Program-made: the position numbers and the translations under genes
Part shown: piece after piece, positions 10,378-21,045 of the stretch
Layout: the number at the start of each line of letters is the position of its first letter
Numbering within the stretch: the first letter of the stretch is position 1
Origin: Ophioceras dolichostomum
Lineage: Eukaryota; Ascomycota; Sordariomycetes; Magnaporthales; Ophioceraceae
DNA length: 64,000 bases
Assembly: GCA_003049485.1 (NCBI GenBank)
Contig: PYST01000023.1
Span: forward strand, 151,724-215,723
Reading direction: 5' to 3'
Notes under the pieces: generated by a model
The model's input: the letters and a program-made list of their open reading frames with translations, nothing else
Database searches by the model: none
What the model was told of the DNA's origin: nothing

Positions 10378-13300
10378 TCACCGCCTCCCCCAACCCCCCT
10401 TCCTCCCCCCGTCTCCATGACCCAAACCCAAATCAACGCCCATCCCCCTCAAAGCCTCCCTCACGATCCCCGTAGACTCAAGCACCACATCCTCCCCCTT
10501 CCTCCACGTGTACAGCCGCACGCCGCACTGCAGCAGCGTGTCCTGCGCGCGCTCCAGGCGGCGGTGCCACAGGTCGACCTTTTTGTTGACGGGGGGCGTC
10601 ACCGCGCCCGTGTTTGTGCCTGTGCCTGGGCTAGAGAATGTTGGAGGGGCTGTAGAGGGTGGGGGTAGACCTTCGAATGATGAGGAGTCGACGTCTGAGT
10701 TTGCGTTTGTGTTATTTGGGTTCGATGGTCGGCGGTAGGTGTTGTTGTAGGTGTTGTTGGTGTTGCCGGCGTGAGTCGCAGCCTGGCTAGTGGCGGTTTG
10801 TATGAGCAAGCCGGGGCTGACGCTCCGCATGCTGGACGACGTTGGAGTACTAGCCTTGGCGCCACCGCGGCGTGGTGGTGGCGGCGGTGGGGGGACGGAC
10901 GAGGAGAAGGACGAGGAGGAGCTTCGGGAGGTCAATGATGCTGGGACGGTGGTGCGTCTTGTTAAGGGACTGGGTGCGTCTGCGTGGTTGTTGTGGCTGT
11001 TTGGCAGCACGAGCGTCTGCTGGGACGAGGCGTTCTGTATCTGTGCTAGCGGATGTGTGATGGTAGTAGTAGCGGTATTGTTTAGTTTGCTGCTGGCGTC
11101 GGAAGGCGCGCTGCGTAGAGATGCTGGCTTCGCTGGACGCGCGGGCGGCATTTTACGGCCGCCGCCGCTGGCGCTGGTGGCGGGGTCTGGAGATGCTGCT
11201 GCTGCTGCGGAAGTGGTGTTGGAGCGAGGTGGCGGTTCGCCGATCCTCAGACCAGCCAGGCTCTGCACTTCGCTTGAAAACTTAGTCGTCGTCGTCGTGT
11301 GCGCCGGCTCGTCCGAGAGATCGATGAGGTCCCCTATCGAGTTTGACGCTGGGGCTGGCACGCTTGCGACCCTCGGCGGAAGGATTGGCCGCTTCGAAGG
11401 ACGGTCATCCGCCGCCGTCGCCGCTAAGGACGAGTCGAAGAAGCCAGGCAGCGCCGGCAGCTGCTGCTCAGGCGTCGTGACGTCCCTGATGAAAATAGCC
11501 AGTATCCTCCCCGGGTTCGCCTGCGCCAGCTCCGTATACACCTCCAGATCCGCCTCGCCGCTGTCCCCCACGAGCAGGAACCTCCTCTCTGGGAAATCGG
11601 ACAGGATCCTATCGAGCGTGCCCTTCTTCCGCTCGGCGACGGGCTCGAATATGCCTTGCAGCATGCCGCTGTACTGCTTCAGGTGCAGCGACCCGGGGGG
11701 CAGGCCCGCGCCGTGGAAGAACGTGGCCAGCACGGGGAACAGCTGCCACGGGCTGTTGGAGCAGTAGTGGATCTGCACGCCCATCTCGTGCATGGCCGTG
11801 TACCACTCCCTGATGCCCTCGACGCACATGTCGCCCAGGTCGCGGATGAAGGTGTTGCGGAAGATCTCGCGCGCGCCCAGCGAGATGTTGGACCGCTTCA
11901 CGGTGTCGTCGATGTCGCTGATCAGGCTGACGCCGACGTTCTCGATGATCTCGACCGGCTCCACGGCCGACAGGTTCTCGTTGGCCAGCACGCGGATGTG
12001 CGTGGGGACGAAGTCCAGGGCCGCGCGGAGGTTGAAGTGGCCGGCGTCGTTGGTCGTCACCGTCTTGGACTGGGACTGCTTGTCGTTGTAGAAGAAGACG
12101 GTGATGGGCAGCTGCACAAGAGGCGTCGTCAGGAACGGACCTAGGCGGGCCATGAGGTTGGCGTTGGCCACTGCGAGCTCCGCCTCTGTGAGCTCTGATC
12201 CGGCCGCGGTGTTCACGGACGTGGTCGCCGAGCGCGCTGAGAGCGTGGGAGACGAGGGCGGTGACACGGCAGGGGTGGCGGAGCCGCTGGCGCGGCCGCT
12301 GCTGGGCATCTCGCTGTACCGTCCTCTGTTGGCAGCCTCCTTCTCCCGCTGGCCGCGGCGCTCGATCTCCTCTGCCTCGCGGGCGATGCGTTGCTGCTCG
12401 CGCATCTCCTCGTGTTGTTCATGCTGCGTCTGGCCGCCGTTGTCCGGTATGGTCGGCGGCGGGATGCCGCTCAAGCGCCTTGCCAAGCCGATCAGCATCC
12501 TGTTCTTTCGGTTCATAGGACCCTTATGCGGCGAGTAGATCCAGCCGCGCACGTCTACGTCTACGACTGCCTTCTCGTCCTCGAGCCTGACCCACTCGTG
12601 GTGCCAGTACTCCTCGTCGGTCATTTGTGCCTGGGCGAGGGCTGGCGAGGCCTGGTACTGTCCTTGTCCTTGCTGTTGTTGCTGCTGGAGCGGCTGTTGC
12701 AGGGGATTGCTGCGTATGGGCTTTCCGTCCCGGTCGAATTGTCGGATGTGTCTCTTCGCGTATGACGGGAATAGCACCATCTGCTCCTCACCACGGGAGA
12801 CGATGGCCACGTTCGGGAACGAGCCCGGTATAGACATGTGAGGGTCGACCGAGTTGTCGACGTTACGTATCCTTGTGTTGTTGTACTGCTCGCGGACCTC
12901 TGCGGCCGCTGCCGCCCCGGCTCGGTAGACGCTGCCGGCAATGGCGGCCAGCTTCCTGCGTCTCGCGCCAGGCTCCCTCAGCTCGGGCCCTCCTGCGCTG
13001 GCAGAGCCGTAGGCGGAGGAGGCCGCCGTGGCCGAGGCGTCCCTCGAGTCCCTGTACCCTTCCCATAGTGATCTGGCTTGTGACTGCATCTCGATGCCAG
13101 GGGTCTCCTCCCCGCTGGTGTTTCCGCTTCGGCCAGGCCCCGTCGCTATCTCATCCTCCTCCACAGCCGTCTGCTCTCGTCGAGCAGCAGCAATGATGGC
13201 CGTCCAGGACGGAGGTTTTGAAGAAAGTTGTGTTGGGCTCTGTAGGTTCTTTTTCTGCTTCTGCTGCCTCTGGCTATGCGCAGTCTGCTTATTCGCCGGG

Positions 13301-13623
13301 CCCAATAGCAGGCGACGGCCGTGTCTGGAGACGATGTCGACGAGGCGATGCTGGTCGCGACGCTTCTGCTCGCGCCGGAGGATATATCGATATATACGCG
13401 ACTGGAGCTTGTGCTTATAGTACGGGAGAGTGTCGAGGTGGAAGTCGAGGAGCTTCTCGCGGTAGCGCTGGCGGACGGCGTGTGGGAAGAGATATCGGAG
13501 GAGGCTCCGTCGATGGCGAGGATGAGTGTAAGGGTGAGAGGGAGGGCGGATAGGGTGAAGGCGCCCTAGGCTGCGGAACTTGAGCGGAGCCAGCTTTGAG
13601 GCGCTAGGGTCGATGTCGTGCAC
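10378..13623 (-). CDS. APP1: App1-type Mg2+-dependent phosphatidate phosphatase
   Basis: One long frame of 1081 codons. The catalytic DUF2183/APP1 domain is unmistakable. It has the haloacid-dehalogenase-type D-I-D-D-T signature at about residues 570-574, preceded by V-S-L-I-S and followed by K-R-S-N-I, then S-N-S-P-W-Q, F-E-P-V-A-E-R-K-K and L-V-G-D-S-G-E-A-D. A conserved module before it contains Q-M-V-L-F-P-S-Y-A-K-R-H. Yeast App1 is a cortical actin-patch protein converting phosphatidate to diacylglycerol, linking lipid turnover to endocytosis. The C-terminal 300 residues are Ser/Pro/Asn-rich with poly-Pro tracts, as expected for a protein binding SH3 partners. The start is unresolved: the frame opens after a stop with GTG at 13623, and the first in-frame ATG is at 13089 (903 residues). 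The intervening Arg/Tyr-rich stretch looks coding, so an upstream exon is possible; an acceptor-like CCTAG sits near 13608. Confidence 0.9.
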   Translation of the reverse strand: MHDIDPSASKLAPLKFRSLGRLHPIRPPSHPYTHPRHRRSLLRYLFPHAVRQRYREKLLDFHLDTLPYYKHKLQSRIYRYILRREQKRRDQHRLVDIVSRHGRRLLLGPANKQTAHSQRQQKQKKNLQSPTQLSSKPPSWTAIIAAARREQTAVEEDEIATGPGRSGNTSGEETPGIEMQSQARSLWEGYRDSRDASATAASSAYGSASAGGPELREPGARRRKLAAIAGSVYRAGAAAAAEVREQYNNTRIRNVDNSVDPHMSIPGSFPNVAIVSRGEEQMVLFPSYAKRHIRQFDRDGKPIRSNPLQQPLQQQQQQGQGQYQASPALAQAQMTDEEYWHHEWVRLEDEKAVVDVDVRGWIYSPHKGPMNRKNRMLIGLARRLSGIPPPTIPDNGGQTQHEQHEEMREQQRIAREAEEIERRGQREKEAANRGRYSEMPSSGRASGSATPAVSPPSSPTLSARSATTSVNTAAGSELTEAELAVANANLMARLGPFLTTPLVQLPITVFFYNDKQSQSKTVTTNDAGHFNLRAALDFVPTHIRVLANENLSAVEPVEIIENVGVSLISDIDDTVKRSNISLGAREIFRNTFIRDLGDMCVEGIREWYTAMHEMGVQIHYCSNSPWQLFPVLATFFHGAGLPPGSLHLKQYSGMLQGIFEPVAERKKGTLDRILSDFPERRFLLVGDSGEADLEVYTELAQANPGRILAIFIRDVTTPEQQLPALPGFFDSSLAATAADDRPSKRPILPPRVASVPAPASNSIGDLIDLSDEPAHTTTTTKFSSEVQSLAGLRIGEPPPRSNTTSAAAAASPDPATSASGGGRKMPPARPAKPASLRSAPSDASSKLNNTATTTITHPLAQIQNASSQQTLVLPNSHNNHADAPSPLTRRTTVPASLTSRSSSSSFSSSVPPPPPPPRRGGAKASTPTSSSMRSVSPGLLIQTATSQAATHAGNTNNTYNNTYRRPSNPNNTNANSDVDSSSFEGLPPPSTAPPTFSSPGTGTNTGAVTPPVNKKVDLWHRRLERAQDTLLQCGVRLYTWRKGEDVVLESTGIVREALRGMGVDLGLGHGDGGRKGGWGRR

Positions 13624-14302
13624 TCGTTCTCGGCTCGCGGGGGCGGAGGGAGGCCTTTTTCTACTCGAAGAGACCTTTTATGTACCGCACCGCCTACCGG
13701 CACAGGCAAATGGCAAATGGCAAATAGTGCTTGGGTGCCTCTCGGAACAGGTCTGGGAAGACGTTTAATGCAATGCACGACGGCGAATGATCGCAAGTTT
13801 AGGAGAAAAGGTCACGCTAGAGTAGCAGAAGGTGCACAGCATGTCAGAGTGATTCCAGCACATGATACGCTGTGGAAGACAAACCCAGCAATCTAGACAA
13901 GGCTGCTGGAGTGAGACACCGCAGTCTCAACATTCGATGGGGTGTCGTGGGATTGGGACGATGACCCGTGGAACCAGCCTATCACCGAATCTCAGTCACC
14001 CATGTGCCATTACGTCACCATTTCTTCGAGGCTCTCAGCACCGATCGCCCACTACAGCAAAAATGGAGTTAGCGCCAATAGCAACTAAAAACGCCCTGAA
14101 CGTGCAATCGCGAGGCTCTGTAATTCGCTTGGCGACGTTTTGTGTAACGGCTGGGCGCTGAGAATATTGGCTAGTGCCACAGGTTTCGGAGGCATCAGCC
14201 TCTGGCATGATGATGCGCCTGATATGTACATTTACTCACATGGCTGCGGCCATGACCTCGGTAGCTGTCATAGCTGCATCATTGATGCCTATGCCTATCT
14301 CC
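13624..14302. other. Intergenic region between DRS1 3' end and APP1 5' end
   Basis: No coding sequence recognised. It should contain the App1 promoter, possibly a short 5' exon for App1 that I could not place, and the Drs1 terminator. No repeat or element stands out. Confidence 0.45.
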
Positions 14303-16906
14303 CTATCTCCTCTTGCCTTTGGCCTTTGAGCTGCCGCCAGTCTTCTTAGTCACCCTGCCGCTGGAAACGGCACCCCCTTTCTTCTTATACCTCTTATCCT
14401 TCTTGAAGTTCAACACGGCCCCCTTGCCCGCCCTCTCGGCCGCACCCTTCTTCCATATCCTTGCCCCTCCCCCCTCGGCGGCAGCGGCCTTCATCTCGGC
14501 CCTAGCGTCCAGCTTCTTCTTGTCCTTGTTGCTCAGCATCTTGCCGCCGTGCTTCTTCTTGAGCGCCTCCCGCACGCCGTTGAGCTCCGCCCGCCCGGCT
14601 TCTTTAGCAGCCTTCTTGTCCTTCTCCGTCTCGAACCACGTCCTCTTGGGCCGGGACTTGATCTCGTCCTCGTGCTTGATCATGTTCTCGCCCTTGCGGA
14701 CCTGCATGTCCGCCTGCGCCAGCACTTTTTCTTCCTTCTCTTCCTCCATGACCGCCTGGATCTCGTCCTCCAGCGCGTCCACCTCGGCCTGCCACTTGTC
14801 TGCCTCCGCGGCGTCGATCACGCGGCTGCTGATGCGGGAGCCTTGGGCCTTGCCGGCCTTGGCGGCGGCCTTGACGACCTTGCGGTCAGGCTCTGCTGCC
14901 AATGTGACTGCCACACCGCTACGGCCGGCACGAGCCGTGCGTCCCACACGGTGCACGTAGATCTCCAGGCTCTGAGGAGCCTCGTAGTTGATTACCGTGT
15001 CCACGCCTTTAATGTCAAGACCGCGAGACGCGAGATCTGTGGCGAGTAGGAACGCAACTTTGCCATCACGGAAATCTTCAACACTCGCGATGCGCTAATT
15101 TGTGTGATGACATCAAAACGTTAGCAAATTGTGATTAGATGTCGTGAGCTCGTTTTCAGAATGCTCAAGTACGGGAATGAGAAGTTCAAATGCGAAGAAA
15201 ATATATACCTGCGTCTGGTTCATGCTCCCGTGCAACTCCGCACAAGACAAGCCAAGAAGCCCAAAGGCAATACGCGCCTCGTGCGCCGTCTTCTTCTGCC
15301 TGAAGAAGATGATCACACGCTCCGTGTACAGCGTCTTGCACAGTTGAACCAGGTAGCCCATGCGCTTCTCCTCCCTCCCGGGGCGGAGGCGCACGAACTC
15401 CTGGACCAGCGTGCCCACCGTCCTGCGCTGGGAATCTACCATCAGCCGGACGGGCTTGTTCAGCCCCACCCTGATCAGGTTGTCGACCGACGAGGTCATG
15501 GTGGCCGAGAACAGCATGGTCTGTCTCGACTTGGGCAGCGTGGTCAGGATCTCGTTCAGCTCGTCGGCGAACCCGTCCTCCAGCATGCGGTCGGCCTCGT
15601 CCAGCACCATGATCTCGACCGTGTCGACCGCGAAGCTGGCCGAGTTGCGCATGTGGTCGATGAAGCGCCCGGGGGTGGCGATGATGACGTCCGGGCGCAG
15701 CCGCAGCTCGGCCTCCTGCACCTTCAGGCTCAGGCCGCCCACGGCCAGGCAGAACTTGATGTCCGTGTGGGCGGCCAGCTTGGTGGCCACGGCGTGGCAC
15801 TGGATGGCCAGCTCGCGCGTCGGCGTGAGGATTACGACGCGGCTGGTGGGCACCTTCTTGGGGCGGTAGAGCAGACGCTCCAGGATGGGCACCACAAAAG
15901 CGCCTGTCTTGCCCGAACCCGTGACCGCGCCGCCCACGACGTCCTTGCCCATCAGCGCTATTGGTATGGTCTTGGCCTGGATGGGCGTCGGTTTTGTAAA
16001 TCCGACATTGGTGAGGCCCCTGAGGATGGGCCGTGAGAGGGACATGCCCTGGAACGAAGCGGCGCAACCAGCAGCCTTCTTATCCTCCTTTGTCGAATCC
16101 TCCGGGGCAAAGAATTCCTTGCGCTTTGCTATTTCTGCGGCGTCCTCTTCTCCGTCATCGATCGAATCGGAGTTCTCGGCTTCGTCGTCAGGATGTGGCA
16201 CAGGGCTAGCGACAGATTCATCGTCGTCATCACTCTCGCCGTCTTCCCGGTCACCCTCGTCTTCTGAGGAGTGCTCAGAGGCTCCCTCGTCGCCGCCGGG
16301 AGCCTCCTCTTCTTCAAAACCAGCGCCCATCCCGAACGCATCGTCGGCGAGCACTTCGTCGTCGTCGTCGTCGAGGTCGAGGTCATCGCCGTCCAAGTCG
16401 TCATCCGCTTCTTCTCTTTCGTCTTCTCCGTTCTTAGCCTTGCCCTTGGCGTCGCCATTGGTCTTGGACCCCTCCTTCTTCTCCCGCCTCCTGCGGATGA
16501 TCTCGTCGATGTCCACGCCTTTCTTCTGGCTCATGGCCTTCTTTGCGCCGTCGAAGCCCCAGCCAGCGAAGTCGTCCTCGGCAACGCCCTCGCCGCCCTC
16601 GGCATCCCCCGCCATGAACTCGAAGTCCGAGTCCATCGCACCGTCGTCGTCGTCATTTTGGCCCCAGATGCCTTCCGGTGCGGCGTCTTCTTCTTCTTCC
16701 TCCTCGGTAGCAGCATCACTGGCGGAGGCGTTGGCGATCTTCTTCTTGACGGCGCCCTTGCGCTGCTGCTTCTTGGCTGTCTTCGACTTCTTCTTAGGCG
16801 GCGCTGGTGTTACTTCCTCCTCCTCTACCAAAGCGTCGGCTTCGTTATCGGAGATTGTGTGAATAAAATCATCGTCCGCCGCTTTCCTTTTCCCAACAGG
16901 CGCCAT
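14303..16906 (-). CDS. DRS1: ATP-dependent RNA helicase Drs1 (DDX27)
   Basis: Two exons on the minus strand, 16906-15209 and 15094-14303, give 829 residues. The 114-nt intron (GTATAT..TTAG) falls exactly between Gln and Arg codons. All DEAD-box motifs are present in order: Q motif (G-F-T-K-P-T-P-I-Q), motif I A-V-T-G-S-G-K-T (about 325), P-T-R-E-L-A, T-P-G-R, D-E-A-D (about 434), S-A-T. After the intron come T-D-L-A-S-R-G-L-D-I and H-R-V-G-R-T-A-R-A-G-R. The first ~280 residues are Lys-rich then Asp/Glu/Ser-rich, and the C-terminal 100 residues are strongly basic, as in Drs1. Drs1 acts in the nucleolus during 27S pre-rRNA maturation and 60S subunit assembly. The ATG at 16906 starts M-A-P-V-G-K-R-K, a plausible nuclear signal. 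The intron lies between the helicase halves, so an unspliced transcript would truncate the enzyme within lobe 2. Confidence 0.97.
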
Positions 16907-17397
16907 ATCTACACAATTTGCCTCTTTGGAGACGGAGGAAACAAATTGGCAGAACTGGTTCTTCGTCGTTATTGAAGCTTCAAATTTTCAGGCGGGGTGC
17001 ACAGCTCTTTGCCTCTGAAAGCTCCTCCAAATTTCAACTTTTTTACCGGGCGGTGAAGAGATTGCCCCACCTTGGTGTTACCGCTGGCCAACTCAGCTGC
17101 CAGCTCTGCAAACATGATCCTGCAGAGGAAGCCGAGCCCCAATCAGCATTGGGAATATGCACCATGTAGAACACATTGATTGATGGCTCTTTACATGTAC
17201 GCCACCTTTCTGTGCTGATTCCTACCTATGCTCCCGGCTCAAAATCGGAGGAGAGGAGAGGAGGGGAAATTCACCGTGATGCAAAATGCAACGCAAACCT
17301 AAAATACCAGTGCCCTGCCCACCTTCCTCGAAACTCCCCCTGTGCGCCCCAACGTTGCCCCTTGCAGCCAGATCATGTGATAACGCGTACCGATAGC
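16907..17397. other. Upstream region of DRS1, left of the hAT-like element
   Basis: Promoter-side sequence of the Drs1 gene. No gene is recognisable. It ends at an 8-bp word, CCGATAGC (17390-17397), that is repeated on the other side of the transposon-like element. Confidence 0.5.
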
Positions 17398-17554
17398 CAG
17401 GGCCTGCAATGTAATGTAGTGTATTGTATTTTGTATTGTATTTCCGACCTATATGCATGTGCTGTGCGCGGTATTATACCGTATGCAGCAGGTCACGCGG
17501 TCTCAGATACAATCCAAAACACATTAACTACAATACATTACATTGCAGGCTCTG
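17398..17554. mobile_element. Non-autonomous hAT-like MITE (157 bp)
   Basis: A 157-bp element bounded by an exact 8-bp direct repeat, CCGATAGC, at 17390-17397 and 17555-17562. Its termini are 21-nt inverted repeats differing at one position: the left end reads CAGGGCCTGCAATG and the right end, on the opposite strand, CAGAGCCTGCAATG, with seven further identical bases inward. The arms continue imperfectly for about 25 more bases (TGTATTGT/TTTTG words). The centre contains a smaller palindrome (CGGTAT-T-ATACCG) nested in GACCT..AGGTC. An 8-bp target-site duplication and termini beginning CAG(G/A)G are hallmarks of the hAT superfamily. There is no coding capacity, so it must be moved in trans. 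The intact duplication and 20/21 arm identity suggest fairly recent insertion. It lies between the Drs1 promoter and the 3' end of the PXB gene. Confidence 0.85.
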
Positions 17555-17562
17555 CCGATAGC

Positions 17563-18423
17563 GGGGTTGGACCTTGTCTAGTGTTTACAACCCAGGAAGC
17601 TTGGCCCCGCACGGCCATTTTGCCTGTACATAACCAGTACTTCGTCGTCAGCAACGAAATACCGCTTAGCTAGCTGAGATTTTGGCGTCGCGGGTCTCCC
17701 GTATCTGTGCCGGTCCCTGTACCACCGTGGCTTCTTCTCTCTGCATCACACGCCGGTTCGCTCCAGCCGCTGCTACTAAGAGGGCTGAACCGACGGCCGT
17801 ATATGCCCACTATAAGGCCTCATACGACCAAGACGGGCCCAAGGACGCGGGCGAGGAAGTCGCCATAAAGCACGACCCCTAGAGAACGCGGCGGCGACGA
17901 AGCCGGGCTCTGCTCCCGAGGGAGGGCGGACGCGGTCGAGGATAGCATTGTCGGGGAGAAGGTTGCGTATGTCGAGCGACGCCAGTGAACGCGACGGGGA
18001 CGAAGCCGGGCTTTGCTCCCGAGGGAGGTCGGAAGCCGCTTACCTCCCATACAACTTTCGTACCGGGTTTATAAAGCCGGCTCGGATAGTTTAGGGTAAC
18101 GGGATAAAAATATAAAAAATTCATGTCACAAGAGCGCTGGTAGCTTTCCACTTCGGCCACCTTTTCCCGCATCGTTCAGCAGCAACCCAAAGCAAATACG
18201 TCCACCATACCGTGAATTTTCGCTATACACACCCGCCATCTCATGTACCCACCATTCCAGTTGCGCTCCTATGCCGCCGTAATACCGTGCCCCCCGTCTC
18301 CCATGTCTAAACCCCTTTCGGCCGCAGCCCCAACGCCTCTAGCAAAGTCGGCTTCCTGAAGGTACGAGAAGTACTACTACTGCCACCCCTCTGCTGCTCC
18401 AACTGAACGTCGGCGGCTTCTTT
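17563..18423. other. Intergenic region right of the MITE
   Basis: Contains a pair of ~47-bp imperfect direct repeats (listed separately) and otherwise unremarkable sequence. A minus-strand ATG frame at 18050-17820 runs through the repeats and encodes an Arg/Ser-rich string without domains, so I do not call it. Confidence 0.5.
17884..18033. repeat. Two ~47-bp direct repeats 103 bp apart
   Basis: Copy A begins at 17884 and copy B at 17987, both with GAACGCG. They share GACGAAGCCGGGCT then TGCTCCCGAGGGAGG. Most differences are G/A or C/T transitions (for example GGGCTC versus GGGCTT), with one G/C and one G/T difference. No gene assignment. Confidence 0.75.
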
Positions 18424-21045
18424 CTAAGAAACATCATCCTCCCTCGTGTTGATGCTGTTGTTTGTGCATGGAGTCTCAGTGGCCTTCATCAGCAGCTCCT
18501 TGAACCTGGGCCCCAGGGCCTCGACGACTGGCTTCACGTCCGGCACCAGAGGCGCCTCCGCCTCCCTCTCCTCATCCTGCTTCTGAATCATTATAGGTGT
18601 TGTTGATCTCGACCTCGACGGCTCGGTGATCACGTCTATTCCCAGCCCCATGGTCTCTCTAGTCCTGACCTTGCCGCCCCCGGCCGTCTTGCCCAGCGTC
18701 ACCTGGCCCTTCACGTCGCGGCCGCGGCGCGGCGGGCCCTCGGGCTTCGCCGACGTCATGGGTGTCTCGTCTAGGAGGTCCTGCCACCGGACGAGGTAGA
18801 CGCCGGGCCCCATCACGACGGCGGAGGCGTCGTTGCCGTTGCCGTTGCCGCTGTCGCTGGGAGTGGCCGTCCCAGAATTCCGCCCGCTGCCGCCGCTCTC
18901 GTCTGGTGGTTGTGTCTCAGAAGACTTCAGATCGTCAATGAGCGTTTGCATGTCTGATACCGAGCGGCGTTGGAGGAAGTCTAAGTACGCCGCGTGCCGG
19001 TCGAGCAGAGGGACGAGCTCTTTCCTCGTATCCTCGGGAAGGGAGGCGAACATGATGAGGATTGCTTCCCCCATCGCGCCAGCACCTCCGCTGCTGCTAT
19101 GCTGCACATATTCTTTGCCGAGTTCAGCCTTTCTTTTAGCATCTTTGAGTTTCAGCTCCTTCATCGCGTCCGCGGCCCAGGCCTGGGCCTCCTGGGCCTC
19201 TCCATTGGAGACGGAGTCGTCAGAGTCGACTTTGGCCTGTGCGGTATTGACCAAATCCTCCGCATGGGGCTTGCGGAAATGCTTAATTGATTCCTTAGCC
19301 CAGGTGCGGAAGTCGTCCCGTATCTCAGGGCAATCTCTCGCCAGCCGGCCAAGCCACTTGTAGAGGGCATGTCTATTGCGCTGCAGCAGCTCGACGAAGT
19401 CGCTGACTTGAGGAACTTTGGCTTTCTGACTGCCCTTCTTGACCACTATCCGACTTGTGTCGACGAGCTCTGAGATGAAGGTCTCAACATCGGACAGGTG
19501 CTCATGTATCGCAACCTTCGAGTGGATCTCGCGGATGATGGGATCAAATGCTGCTACGCCGTCCCGGATCGCCTGGGTTGGCAGATCCGGGCTCTGGCGG
19601 CAGCACACCTTGGCGATCTCGTCACGATCACGGGCCGAGAGGCGAGCAGAGTAGTACTCGAGGCAGGCGGTATGCGTCTCTTCGTTTAGTGACGCGGCCA
19701 TACCAGGGTCGGCGGCGTCGAATATCGCCATGATGATGGACTGCTGCTTCTCGATGCAAGTCAGGCGCATTGCGTCCTGCTCCGACCGCGAGAGCATGAC
19801 GTGCTCCTCGATCGCGGTGAGATGCTCTTTGGTAGGTCCATCTTTGGCCTTCTTGATCCTGTCAGATAACTTCTTGAAGTCAGAGCCATCCCAAGTCAGG
19901 ATCATAGAGACGATTCTAGGTCGCAAAATCCGTTAGTTTCTTTTATCATAACAACTGAGCCGAGGCAAAAAAAGTGGAACACCTGGCTTCAAAGCACGAA
20001 ATATTGGGTGAATGGGCCGGAGTTCTCTAACTTTTGCAGCATGTTCATGCCATCATCGGGGTTAGCGGTTACCCCCATCCAGTTTGACACGGACGTGACG
20101 CTGATTTTTGTGAGGAGAAGCTTCATCATCCCCTGTATCATAGTCGCTGCATTGCCGATACGCAGTGTCTGCCTCATCATAGAGTAAGGCAGCAGCTTGT
20201 GTAGGTTTTCGACGAGCTTCATGATGTACTGGCCCTCTGGAGAGATCGCGAAGATTTGATGCAGGATCGTGGCTAGGCTGTGTATGTCTCAGTCAGCATC
20301 ACTGATATTTGGGCTCGGCTACAACACTCAAAGTCGCAGTCTACATCTATCAACAAACTTCATCATCACCAACCTTCCAACCACACTATCCCTAGAGCAT
20401 GCCAAGGACCACGTAGACGAGGGCGATGCGAGTCTTTACGTACTGGAAGATTATGTACTCTACCGCCGCCTCGACAGCTAGCGAGTGCTTCTCAAGGTTC
20501 TGTTCGGTCTGGACAAAGTCGAATAGCTCGTCGATCAGGTTACCGTAGACGAGCTCCTGTAGCACATCATCCCACGCCTTGACCAGGCTATGTGCGTTGG
20601 CCAGGTCGTACTGGTTCTGGCGGAGGCAGCCACCGATCCTCACGTGTCTGGGGCAGCCACCGAGGACGCCACGCACGACGACCTCGATCGCGGAGGACGA
20701 GACGGTGGCGAGGGTCTTCCTAGTGCCCATCGCGCCCTTGTCGAAGCTCTCTGAGAGGTTGGCCAAGGCGAACTTGGCGAGGATGCCCTGGACGTTCACG
20801 TTCCAGAAGGTCGCCGGCAGGTTGCTGACGCCGGGAAAAGGGAGGACGAAGGTCGTGACGAGCCTTTGGAGAAGCGGCGATGACGACTCTTCGGCGTGCG
20901 AGCCGTCGGGCCGCACAAAAGGGAAGCCATAGTTCGGTGTAGCGTCCGGGTACTTGAAACCTTCTATCTCGCTGTACGTCTCGTAGTGCGTCAGAATGTC
21001 GAAGAGCGCGTGGAGCTGCGCTGACGTCAAGGCCTTGCCCGCCAT
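18424..21045 (-). CDS. PX-associated (PXB) / DUF3818 protein lacking a visible PX domain
   Basis: Three exons on the minus strand: 21045-20444, 20277-20032 and 19915-18424, giving 779 residues. Intron 1 (166 nt, GTACGT..ACAG) and intron 2 (116 nt, GTTAGA..CTAG) both split codons and restore one frame. Residues ~5-150 are the PX-associated domain: L-T-S-A-Q-L-H-A-L-F-D-I-L, then F-V-L-P-F-P-G-V, then the conserved V-V-R-G-V-L-G-G. The rest matches DUF3818, including D-G-M-N-M-L-Q spliced to I-V-S-M-I-L-T-W-D, and near the C-terminus G-P-G-V-Y-L-V-R-W-Q-D-L-L. Relatives such as yeast YPR097W/Lec1 carry a PX domain for phosphoinositide binding and act in lipid or endosomal transport. I see no PX basic-aromatic signature here. 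The second intron uses a weak donor, chosen because it recreates the conserved L-Q-x-I-x-S sequence. Family assignment is firm; the role is inferred. Confidence 0.85.

Noticed and set aside
17820..18050. 76-codon minus-strand ATG frame
   Set aside because: Lies across the direct repeats and encodes Arg/Ser-rich sequence without similarity to any family I know.
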